NCBI GenBank assembly: GCA_009829735.1 | Contig: CM020620.1 | Coordinates: 25,700,951 to 25,764,950 of the forward strand | Direction of reading: 5' to 3' | From: Pyropia yezoensis | Lineage: Eukaryota > Rhodophyta > Bangiophyceae > Bangiales > Bangiaceae | Length of the DNA stretch: 64,000 nt | Shown: piece by piece, positions 40,501 to 48,898 of the stretch | How positions within the stretch are numbered: the first letter of the stretch is position 1 | Layout of the letters: every line of letters starts with the position of its first letter | Notes under the pieces: generated by a model | Databases searched by the model: none | What the model was told of the DNA's origin: nothing | Seen by the model: the letters and a program-made list of their open reading frames with translations, nothing else | Position numbers and translations under genes: made by a program

Positions 40501-42630
40501 GGCCGCCGTGCCTGCAGGAGCCCCACCAACGCCAGGAGCACCCACAGCCACAGCATCCACCGCGCCTGTGGCTATACCCGCCGCCGATGGAGCATCGGGG
40601 GCAGCAGCAGCGGTAACAGCAACCTCGGGCGTAGAGGGCCCGCCTGGGACGGCTGCCGTCGCGGAGGAGGTGGCAGCTACAGTCGCGACAGAGGTGGCAG
40701 CCACTGCCACACGGGGGGCCGCCCCAGTGGCGGAGGACGTACGCTGCTGCCGGACCAGTTGGCCGGCCCGGACCACCCGGGCCACACTGACGACAGTCAC
40801 ATCATCGTTCTCTGCGTCATTCCAGGCATCGTCGTCGTCAATGAACACAATGACGTTGCAGGGTTCCGCATTGTAGACAGGGGAAACTGCCTGCCCAGCC
40901 AACACATTGTCTGGGACCGCCACTGCGGGTAGGTAGCACACAAACTCGACTTCGCCCCCCGCGTCGTCGCCAATGGAAAAGGCGTCTGGGTCACCGTCAC
41001 CGGACGGAATCGCCATGGTCGCATCGGGCGCTGGGGGAGGCCGCCCATCTTTGTCGGCACCTGACCCGGCACCTACCTCATCGGCAGGCGCAGCCCCCGC
41101 CCCTGCGTCGTCTGGCGCAGCTGCCCCCGCCCCTTCGTCTTCTGGCGCAGCACCCGCCCCAGTGTCGTCTGGCGCAGCAGACCCGCCGAGTAATTCGTCG
41201 ATGCGCTGACGTAGTCGTACGACCAGTGGGCTGGCCCGCTTGCCAGGCCTGGCCGGCGGACAGAGCGCACCCTTCAGCGCGTGGAGGGCCTCCGAATAGG
41301 TCGTACCACCGATTTCTCCGACCCAGGGCCGCAGGCCCAACGGTGACGCCAACCAATCCAACGTTGACTGGGCCAACACCCGCCGAGATGCCCACACGCC
41401 AGCCGCAAGAGGGGTTCGCACCAGGTTATGGACGGCCGCGAAGTACAACCAGTTGTATAGTGACAGTGACCTGTCCGCCTCCACGTGCACGATAAAAACC
41501 TCCCAAAGCCACGGGAGCGCCTCCATCCACTCGTTGACAACGGGAGCCAGGTTTGCCACGTCCATGATATCAAAGTGCGTGCAGTACTGCTTGTGCTCGG
41601 AGAGTAGGATGAGGCACGAGGACAAGGCCTTTTGGACGACACCCCGTGTGCCCTTCACGTCTCGGTGGATGTTCAGCCGCATGAGCAGGTGCAAGACACG
41701 GGCGAGCGCTCCGCTCGCCCACACCTTAACCGACTCGCCGGGTGAGTCCGCAGGCGGGCGCCCCGCGCCCACGTCCGCCAACACTTGCCGGCTGCTCCGC
41801 ACAAACGCCGTACATACGGCAAACTGCTGCAGGGGCACACCTTTCCAGGCACGATCATCACGATCTTCCCCGCGAGCGCGCACAGAGACGTCTAGCAAGT
41901 GCAGGGCGTTTTCGACGACGCGCAGGGCGTCAAAAGGCCTTGGGGGGAGGCCACTCGACGACAGCCCCGGGGCGGGAGCGCTGGTGGTCTCGCGGGCGGA
42001 CACAGCGCGCCCCCCCTCATCGGACGGGACGGGTGCACACCCATCCAACAGGTCCGTGATGGACCACGAGTCAGCCCCACCGCCCCCCCGCTCACCCACA
42101 CCGGACAGGCAGCGGATGACCTGCCGGGCGGTCCGTCGGAAGTGTGAACTGGGGGCTACCAGCCACCCGACGCCAGTGTCCGAGGCAGTGACGCTCGCAG
42201 CACGTGAAAACAGGGCCGCAGCCGGCGCGACAGCAGTAGCAGCACCCGGAGAGCCAAGGACGGACGAAAACAGCAACGCCGTCATGTCGCATAGGGCGGT
42301 TTTCCATGCGTCGACCTCTTTAAAGGCGACGAAGAAGTCTGTCGGCAACATCGCCAATGACCCGGGCATAGACATCAGCAGGGCCACGTCGTCGGGGCTG
42401 CCTGCGCCTTCCGGGACAAGCATGCCGTCGCCATGACCCCGCCCCAGGGCGGAAGGGTTGCGGCCAGACTCGACCAAATGCGACCACAGGCGGGTGTGTA
42501 GATTCAACGGCTTCGGCTGCAGCACCTCAGCACCTCCCTTGCCCGCCTGCACCGCCTGGTGGACGATGGCAGTGTCTGCGCTACACGCGCTCAGTAGGAA
42601 CCTCTGGGCCTCGGGGGGCCAAACACCCAT
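37511..42630 (-). CDS. UPF1-like superfamily 1 helicase with a -1 frame break
   Basis: Large protein (about 1700 residues if the frame break is bridged) with a C-terminal SF1B helicase core of the UPF1/SEN1 type. Motifs: EFQWRAVDC (Q-like), I GPPGTGKT (about residue 1177), Ia SRTNTACDELL, II MDEGAAT (about 1370), III VLVGDNAQLRPS and IV QYCMRPLLWSLLRQIFY. Motifs V and VI (VSTVDGCQGASVDCVILSLV, DERRVNVMMSRAQ) lie in the -1 frame after about 37975, where the first frame ends at 37915. The break falls between ALTDLLLALRRP and ELKVMLITPY with no room for an intron, so it is a mutation, an assembly error or programmed frameshifting. The N-terminal 1100 residues are A/G-rich with no recognised domain. 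The ATG at 42630 lies two codons after the stop of the upstream ORF in the same frame. Confidence 0.85.
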
Positions 42631-42633
42631 GGA

Positions 42634-44325
42634 TCAGGCGGTGCGAAAAAACGTCACTTGGTGCGGCCAGGAGGGAGAATCGGCCAGCGACCCGTGATCG
42701 TGCAACAGTTTCGAGCATGCGGCGCCGACGGCAGCGACCATCTCGCGGCTGAAGTGGGCGAGCTCCGGACCACCCCCACTGCCAGCGTCTGCTGCACGCG
42801 CACCTTGCGCGGGAAGCGTCGCCGGCGGCGCGTCCGCCCCAGGTCGACGACCGGCCGCGCGGGGGGGGGTTAGGGCCAGAGAACGGGGAGACGGCGCCGC
42901 AGCCGGACCCGCGGGGCCACCAGGACCACCGGGCGCGGTGAGACGCGCAGCCGGACCCGCGGGGCCACCAGGACCACCGGGCGCGGTGAGACGCGCAGCC
43001 GGACCCGCGGGGCCACCAGGACCACCGGGCGCGGTGAGACGCGCAGCCGGACCCGCGGGGCCACCAGGACCACCGGGCGCGGTGAGACGCAGCCGCTTTT
43101 GCCCCGACCGGCCGGTGATCATCATCCGGGTGGGCGCTGCCGCCACCGCCGCCGCCGCCCGAAAAGACAGGTCGTCGATTGCCTTTCTTGCCCGCCACAC
43201 GTTCGGAACCATGATGGGGATGACAAACATGTCCACGAGTGCCTCGAGGTTGGCGCGCGGCAGGCTGGCCAAGCCCGGGCCGCGAAGGGCGTGCCTCACA
43301 GTGGTTGCCATCTCACGTACCACGACCGGGTCACTCGCGTGCGGCTGGTACAGACGGGACAGGTGGGCAACAGCGGCTTTGGCAACCCGTTCACCCGGGT
43401 CGCAACGAAGAAGGGCCGACGTGGTCTGGATGACACACAAGGCGTCGGCCTGGGACGCCGCCTGCGGGCCCATGCGAGCAAAGAGGGTGTCACAAGCATG
43501 CACCAGTCCGAGGGCACTCGTCGTGTCACCCCGCGTGGCCATGGCACCCCCCGCCGGGTCAGTACCAACGGCCGCCGCTTCCGTCACCGCGGACCTCACC
43601 ACCGGGCGCGTGACGTCCAGCATGGTCTCCGCCGGCTCGTCTGCCACTACAGGCGCATACCCGCCCGGTCGCACCGGCACAATCTCGTCGACGTCACAGT
43701 CCATCTCCTTCAGCCGCTCCGACGGATCGGTCGCCCGCACTGGTGACCCCATCAGCTGGGCCACGCCCGACATTTGCACGTCCGCCTCGACCACCGGGTC
43801 AGTCTGTGACGCCTCATGCACCACACCCACCGACTTGGCGACCGGCATCGCAGCCGCCGACACACCCACCGAGGCTGCCGTGCACTTGCCCGCCGAAGCC
43901 GCCTCCAACGACTCTGCCTGTGGCGCCGCTGCAGCCGAGACCGTCGGCTCCGCCGGCGCCACACCGGCCGGCTCGGCCACCACGTCTGCCGCGGCCGACG
44001 CCGCCTCCAACGACTCTGCCGGTGGCGCCGCAGCAGCCGCAGCAGCCGAGACCGTCGGCTCCGCCGGCGCCACACCGGCCGGCTCGGCCACCACGTCTGC
44101 CGCGGCCGACGCCGCCTCCAACGACTCTGCCGGTGGCGCCGCAGCAGCCGCAGCAGCCGAGACCGTCGGCTCCGCCGGCGCCACACCGGCCGGCTCGGCC
44201 ACCACGTCTGCCGCGGCCGACGCCGCCTCCAACGACTCTGCCGGTGGCGCCGCAGCAGCCGAGACCGTCGGCTCCGCCACCGCCGACGCCGCAGCCGGGT
44301 CAGCCACCGGTGGCGTGACCGCCAT
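42634..44325 (-). CDS. Repeat-rich protein in frame with and upstream of the helicase
   Basis: 563 codons from the first ATG (44325); the ORF itself opens with GTG at 44400. The N-terminal third is three near-identical 42-residue repeats (AAAPPAESLEAASAAADVVA), and the C-terminal third has four 16-residue collagen-like repeats (RLTAPGGPGGPAGPAA). The middle (about residues 260-400) looks globular and helical, e.g. HACDTLFARMGPQAASQADA. It stops with TGA at 42636-42634. The helicase frame continues without shift after one codon (TCC ATG), so the two may be one protein split by a nonsense codon, a readthrough product or coupled cistrons. Function unknown. Confidence 0.6.
   Translation of the reverse strand: MAVTPPVADPAAASAVAEPTVSAAAAPPAESLEAASAAADVVAEPAGVAPAEPTVSAAAAAAAPPAESLEAASAAADVVAEPAGVAPAEPTVSAAAAAAAPPAESLEAASAAADVVAEPAGVAPAEPTVSAAAAPQAESLEAASAGKCTAASVGVSAAAMPVAKSVGVVHEASQTDPVVEADVQMSGVAQLMGSPVRATDPSERLKEMDCDVDEIVPVRPGGYAPVVADEPAETMLDVTRPVVRSAVTEAAAVGTDPAGGAMATRGDTTSALGLVHACDTLFARMGPQAASQADALCVIQTTSALLRCDPGERVAKAAVAHLSRLYQPHASDPVVVREMATTVRHALRGPGLASLPRANLEALVDMFVIPIMVPNVWRARKAIDDLSFRAAAAVAAAPTRMMITGRSGQKRLRLTAPGGPGGPAGPAARLTAPGGPGGPAGPAARLTAPGGPGGPAGPAARLTAPGGPGGPAGPAAAPSPRSLALTPPRAAGRRPGADAPPATLPAQGARAADAGSGGGPELAHFSREMVAAVGAACSKLLHDHGSLADSPSWPHQVTFFRTA
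42898..43090. repeat. 48-bp tandem repeat (four copies)
   Basis: Nearly identical 48-bp units that encode 16-residue Gly-Pro-rich repeats in the minus-strand gene. Confidence 0.9.
43890..44280. repeat. 126-bp tandem repeat (three copies)
   Basis: Near-identical units containing GCCTCCAACGACTCTGCCGG, encoding 42-residue alanine-rich repeats. The near identity suggests recent expansion. Confidence 0.9.
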
Positions 44326-44410
44326 CCCCACCAGCGGACCCACCGGCCTCGTTGCCGCCCCAACACCCGCAGGCTGGGCCACCAGACACAGCAACACCAC
44401 CCAGCCCGCC

Positions 44411-45445
44411 GCCTAGGCCCCTACCACCTGCGGAAGGAGGGGGAGGGGCAGGGGTGGGGGGGAAGAGGCAAGAAAGGCACGGCAGAGAATCAGCGGCCGT
44501 GGGGTGGGGGCGCGGCTTGGGAGCAGCACACCAGCAGCGGCGGCGGCGCGGCTAGAAGAAACCGCGCCGCCGGTGCTGGCGCGACCTGCCCCCCTCTTCC
44601 AACAGAGCCGCCGCGCCCGTGCTCCCCCCCGGCCGGCCGCCGATCCTCCACCCCACCCCTCCCACACTCTCCCCCCCTCCTCCTCACGCCCCCTCCTCTC
44701 CCCCCCCCCCCCACAACAAACGCACCGGTCCGGCCGCCGCCACCGCCACACAACCCGCCGCCTTGGCCGCTGCCACCTGCGGGGGGAGGGGGTGGGGGAC
44801 GGGGGTGGGGGAGAAGAGGCAAAAAAGGCACGGCAGGGAATCAGCGGCCGTGGGGTGGGGGCGCGGCTTGGGGGCAGCACGCCAGCAGCGGCGGCGGCGC
44901 GGTTTGAAAAACCGCGCCGCCGGTGCTAGCGCGACCTGCCCCCCTCCCCCAACAGAGCCGCCGCGCCCGTGCTCCCCCCCGGCCGGCCGCCGATCCTCCA
45001 CCCCACCCCTCCCACACTCTCCCCCCCTCCTCACGCCCCCCCCCCCCCCAACAAACGCACCGGTCCGGCCGCCGCAACCGCCAGACAAACCGCCGCCTTG
45101 GCGGCCGCCACCTGCGGGGGGGGTGGGGGGGAAGAGGGGAAAAGGGCACGGCAGAGAATCATCGGCCGTGGGGTGGGGGCGCGGCTCGGGGGCGGCCCAC
45201 CAGCAGCGGCGGCGGCGCGGTTTGAAAACCCGCGCCGCCGGTGCTGGCGCGACCTGCCCCCCTCCCCCAACAGAGCCGCCGCGCCCGTGCTCCCCCCCGG
45301 CCGGCCACCGATCCTCCACCCCACCCCTCCCACACTCTCCCCCCCTCCTCACGCCCCCCCCCCCCCACAACAAACGCACCGGTCCGGCCGCCGCAACCGC
45401 CAGACAAACCGCCGCCTTGGCGGCCGCCAGCAGCGGGGTGGGTGG
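44411..45445. repeat. Satellite array 1, about 320-350 bp units
   Basis: About three units in tandem, anchored at the shared GGCAGRGAATCAKCGGCCGT (44481, 44832, 45150). Each unit contains an inverted repeat; at 44893-44921 it is perfect, with 13-bp arms GGCGGCGCGGTTT/AAACCGCGCCGCC around GAA. It lies immediately upstream of the 42634-44325 gene and is homologous to the array at 58150-59770 in the same orientation. Long ORFs across it are artefacts of composition. Confidence 0.9.
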
Positions 45446-45770
45446 GGGGAGGGGTGGGGGAAGCGACGGGGCGCGGCACACCGTGGAGAGGGTGGTTGGC
45501 AATGGGGGAGAGGGCGCCGCACAACCGGGAAAGGGAGGGTGGGGGAAGGGAGGGGGCGCGGCACACCGTCGAGAGGGTGAGGGGGAGAGGGCGTGGCACA
45601 ACCGGGAAAGGGAGGGTGGTGGGGGGACGGGGCCGCGCGTGTACGCATGCGCGCATGCACGTCCGAGGATGCACGCGCACGGTCCGCGCGCACGCATGTG
45701 CGAGTGCGTGGGCGGGCGCCGCGCGCATGCATGCGCGCGTGCATTCGCGCGCGCACGTCCGTGAGACGTG
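45446..45770. repeat. Tail repeats and alternating GC/TG block of array 1
   Basis: About three 60-75 bp units (GCGCGGCACACCGT...CACAACCGGGAAAGGGAGGG), then a stretch of alternating purine-pyrimidine with many GCATGC. The same order occurs after array 2 at 59771-60145. Confidence 0.85.
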
Positions 45771-45930
45771 CGCCCCGGGATACGACGATTTTTGGTCCGA
45801 CGATTTTTGTCCTGCGTATTACACACCGGCAGTTTGCGGAAAAGCCAGAAGACTTTTCAGCACAACCCTTAGCGATCGACGCCCCCAAGAACTACGTCCC
45901 GGGAAAAATCCCTCATTATGTACAGACTGA

Positions 45931-45998
45931 GGGGCGGTTCATTAGGGGGGGGGCGGTTCATTAGGAGGTGGCGGTTCATTAGGAGGGGGCTGTTCCTT
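45931..45998. repeat. Short tandem repeat, three copies of GGCGGTTCATTAGG
   Basis: Three copies spaced 18-19 bases followed by a degenerate fourth (CTGTTCCTTTAGATAG). The surrounding 45771-46192 holds no gene. Confidence 0.75.
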
Positions 45999-46192
45999 TA
46001 GATAGAGGGGGGGGGGGGGGGTTCGTGGCAAGGGTGCGAGCTGTGGGCCCACATTGGGGACCCGTTCGTAAGATCGACAGAAGGCTAAATCGTACAGAAA
46101 ACTCCGTGTCCGCGGACATCTGAAAAAGCGTGGAGTTTTTGTAACCCCTCCTCCAACCGATAAATCGCATTTCCTGTGACGGTCCTGAGACG

Positions 46193-46537
46193 TCAAGACT
46201 CTCGGTCTTGCGGGTATGCCATGACGGCCAATGTCAGAGCCCGTACAATTTTGGTGCGTTGCTCACGAGGGACGTCCCGCGAGAAGCGTGCATTAAGGAC
46301 GTTGACAGAACGGGCCTGAGCAGGCCCAAGGTGGGCGCACAGCACAACAATTGAGGGGGAGGCAGGGGACGAACAGGCAAGGGTCGTGGTCGCCGCCGTC
46401 GCGGGCGTGGCGTCTAGTCGCCGAGGCGGGGCTCTTGGTGGGGACGGTGGACGGCCGCTTCCCATGTTTTCATCGGCCTGGTGGGTGGCTGCCTGCTGAG
46501 CTCGCGGCTTGTCGGTGCGGAGGGTCTTGGTGTGCAT
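46193..46537 (-). CDS. Small hypothetical ORF
   Basis: 114 residues from the ATG at 46537, divergent from the 46674 gene with 136 bp between start codons. The C-terminal half looks protein-like (ARSVNVLNARFSRDVPREQR and VRALTLAVMAY), while the middle is A/P/T-rich. No family recognised. It may be part of a larger spliced gene. Confidence 0.35.
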   Translation of the reverse strand: MHTKTLRTDKPRAQQAATHQADENMGSGRPPSPPRAPPRRLDATPATAATTTLACSSPASPSIVVLCAHLGPAQARSVNVLNARFSRDVPREQRTKIVRALTLAVMAYPQDRES

Positions 46538-46673
46538 GACGCCGCACAGTGGAGTACTTCCACTGAAGGCACTTTTTCTTTCCTGCACAAGGCCCCCTCC
46601 CCCCGCCACCCCCCCCCTCCTTGCGCCCCCCCCCCCTCCCCCTCGTCCTTCCCCCAACCTCTGCTGCTCAGTC

Positions 46674-47765
46674 ATGCCTCGGCACCCTGCGCGCCGTGTC
46701 TCGGCCGCCAAGGCCCGAGTGGCCGTCGCGCGTGATGTGCACCCAGATGTATTCCGCACTGTCTTCGACGTTGCCGATGAAGCTGTGGCGTCTTTTCGGC
46801 GCCTGGCACTCGAGGTCCATAGCGAGGCAGGCGGCGGCAGTGGGGCAGGACCGGCAAGGACCAGAAGCAAAGTCGAACTGAAGAACCCGGGACGGCCCGA
46901 CCTGTCGACGGCCGTCAAGGACGCCGTGCTAAATTTCTTGCGGCGCGTGTCTACGACGCGCGGGAAACGTGCGTCATCCGAGTGGGCCGGCGAGGGCGGC
47001 GCGGCAGGTGAGCGTGCCTTCTACTCCGCGGCGGCCGCACCGGGCGGGGGAATGGGTGCGGCGGCGGCACAGCCGCCCCCGCGCTATGATGCCGCCATTG
47101 ACGACGACGAGGAGGAGGGGGCAGGTGGGGCGGGCCCCGCACCCGACGAGTCACCCCTTACCAGCAACAAAGACGTGCTGACGCGCATCGGTTTTTTCGA
47201 AACGGACACTGGGGCTGGGGGGGCCGCCGAACAGGAAGGCCAGGCGGGCAGAGTGACCAAGAGGCAGCCCCTCCGTCGCAGACTTACGGGCGCGCGCCGT
47301 GGGGTGATGGAGGACCTCAACCGCCGGGTGGCAGAGCAAGCCGCACTCGTACAGCACCTGCTGCAGACGACCAACAATCTGGCCGCGCTGCTGCGTACTG
47401 ACGTGCCCAACGCGGTGTTCACTGGCGGACCATCCACGGAGGTAGGTCCCGTGCGCGTGTCCCGGGAGTCCGACCCCGCCACTCCTCACGTCACTGAGGC
47501 GCTGAGCATCTTGGCCGGGATGTCGGAGAGGCTCCTCGAATCCTCGAGGAATCTACAAACGATGTCCGACGACTTGGCACACCAGAGGCGCCGGAACGAG
47601 GAGCTCCGCGACGCACTCGCGCGTGCAGGCGCTGTACGGCAGCGGGGCGACGACGACGACTCCCTTGAGGGGTCGGATGACTCCGGTGGGGGCGGGTGCG
47701 GGGGCGGATTGGGTGGGGGTGGGGGTTTGAACCAGCTGGCAGGGCCGGAGCCTGGCCGCCGTTGA
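46674..47765 (+). CDS. Hypothetical coiled-coil protein
   Basis: 363 residues from the ATG at 46674, the only clearly plus-strand gene in the cassette. Residues 1-100 are basic and helical (ARDVHPDVFRTVFDVADEAV). An acidic linker (DDDEEEGAGG) follows, then a helical region (MEDLNRRVAEQAALVQHLLQ) and a heptad-rich C-terminus (ILAGMSERLLESSRNLQTMS), ending in an acidic glycine-rich tail. No domain recognised. The coiled coil suggests oligomerisation; a DNA-binding or structural role would be guesswork. Confidence 0.65.
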   Translation: MPRHPARRVSAAKARVAVARDVHPDVFRTVFDVADEAVASFRRLALEVHSEAGGGSGAGPARTRSKVELKNPGRPDLSTAVKDAVLNFLRRVSTTRGKRASSEWAGEGGAAGERAFYSAAAAPGGGMGAAAAQPPPRYDAAIDDDEEEGAGGAGPAPDESPLTSNKDVLTRIGFFETDTGAGGAAEQEGQAGRVTKRQPLRRRLTGARRGVMEDLNRRVAEQAALVQHLLQTTNNLAALLRTDVPNAVFTGGPSTEVGPVRVSRESDPATPHVTEALSILAGMSERLLESSRNLQTMSDDLAHQRRRNEELRDALARAGAVRQRGDDDDSLEGSDDSGGGGCGGGLGGGGGLNQLAGPEPGRR

Positions 47766-47986
47766 CAGGGAGCCACAGCCACCGGCTGGCTGGCGTCGGC
47801 TTTGTATTGTCTCTCTGTTGTTTTCTTCTTCATCCTGGCTTTTCTTCGTAGCTCTTCTCCGTGCGTATGCGCGGCTGATGTTCACACGTTTCCCTCCCCC
47901 ACCCGCGTGTCTGCAAGACCGCCCGCCCCCCCCCCCCCCCCCCCGCCAAAGTGCCGACGAAAAAAGGGCACACCCCACCCCACTCT
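47766..47986. other. Convergent intergenic gap
   Basis: Pyrimidine-rich DNA with a C run at about 47927-47944 between the 3' ends of the plus-strand coiled-coil gene and the minus-strand SET gene. Confidence 0.5.
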
Positions 47987-48898
47987 TCACCCGCTCATGG
48001 GGGCAAACGTGTGGGGTGTCGAGTGGCTCAGGAGGATGCCCGCCCCACTTTCTCGGCCGCGTAGCTCCCAGTCGGCCGAAGAAAAGACATAGTCCGGCCC
48101 GTAATCCGCAACGAGCTCCTCACCAACGGCAATGTCCCTCAGCGCGATGACCACCATCATGTCGGGCCTGACAAAGTGTGCAGGCGTCAGCCGTACCGGC
48201 TGCGCGTCGTCGACATTGGCGACGATGACCACGTTTGGTCGCACCAGCCAGACGTCTCCCCGGTCGCCACGTCTGCCGCCGGCGCCGCCTCGTCTCCCAT
48301 CACTGTCCGCGGGCCCGGCGCCCGTCTGGGCCAATGTCCCTTCGGCATCAACCGGGGACGTTGCCCGTCCGTCATTGACATAGCCCGTCACACACAGTGG
48401 TGACGGTACGATAAACAGAGATGTCGGCACGCCCCTGCACCCAGCCAATGTTCCGGTACCGAGGTCAGCAGCAGGGCCGCCGCCGCCGTGGCTGTGGCCT
48501 TTTTGGTTGTGTCGCTTTCGCATTGTGCGACCACCCCCCCCCCCTTCTTCGCCATCGTCGTACCGACGGCGGCGGTGGTGGCGAGGGCGGCGAACGTCAG
48601 CGTGCTCCTGGTTACCCGGCCCACCCCCCCCGACGTCCGCCTCTACCGCGTCATTCGGGCCATCTACGTCCAGTTCGTCAAACACCACTTCCATCGCGCG
48701 CTCCGAAAACTCCCGCGCCGTGGGGCCGTGGGCACCCAGCACAGAAGCGGCATACCGCGGCGTCTTGACCCGCTGCTTTGTCAGGTCAGCGTACACAATG
48801 GCCCCCCAAAAAGGTCCAATCGCGTCCTGTCGTTTGAACGGGCGCAACGCAAAGACGCCACGACCGGCCGTCCCACCCGCCAAGCGGCTTTGGGCAAC
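47987..48898 (-). CDS. SET-domain protein, in frame after the methyltransferase stop and without its own ATG
   Basis: Predicted protein-lysine methyltransferase domain. The N-terminal SET motif is GRGVFALRPFKRQDAIGPFWG, here at the very start. A Gly/His/Arg-rich insertion of about 100 residues follows, then CVTGYVNDGR (equivalent to the N-H or N-D core motif), VANVDDAQPVRLTPAHFVRP, and the C-terminal motif ALRDIAVGEELVADYG, whose Tyr is catalytic in the family. The frame continues directly from the TAA of the methyltransferase (48899-48901), and the first possible start is TTG at 48883; no ATG lies before the SET motif. It may therefore be translated by readthrough or re-initiation, joined by splicing from elsewhere, or be a fusion broken by a nonsense codon. 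No pre-SET or post-SET zinc site seen. Confidence 0.7.
   Translation of the reverse strand, partial: VAQSRLAGGTAGRGVFALRPFKRQDAIGPFWGAIVYADLTKQRVKTPRYAASVLGAHGPTAREFSERAMEVVFDELDVDGPNDAVEADVGGGGPGNQEHADVRRPRHHRRRRYDDGEEGGGGGRTMRKRHNQKGHSHGGGGPAADLGTGTLAGCRGVPTSLFIVPSPLCVTGYVNDGRATSPVDAEGTLAQTGAGPADSDGRRGGAGGRRGDRGDVWLVRPNVVIVANVDDAQPVRLTPAHFVRPDMMVVIALRDIAVGEELVADYGPDYVFSSADWELRGRESGAGILLSHSTPHTFAPMSG

Noticed and set aside
44411-45826. Overlapping ORFs of 150-380 codons in the satellite arrays
   Set aside because: They repeat with the satellite unit in several frames on both strands and have no non-repetitive content.
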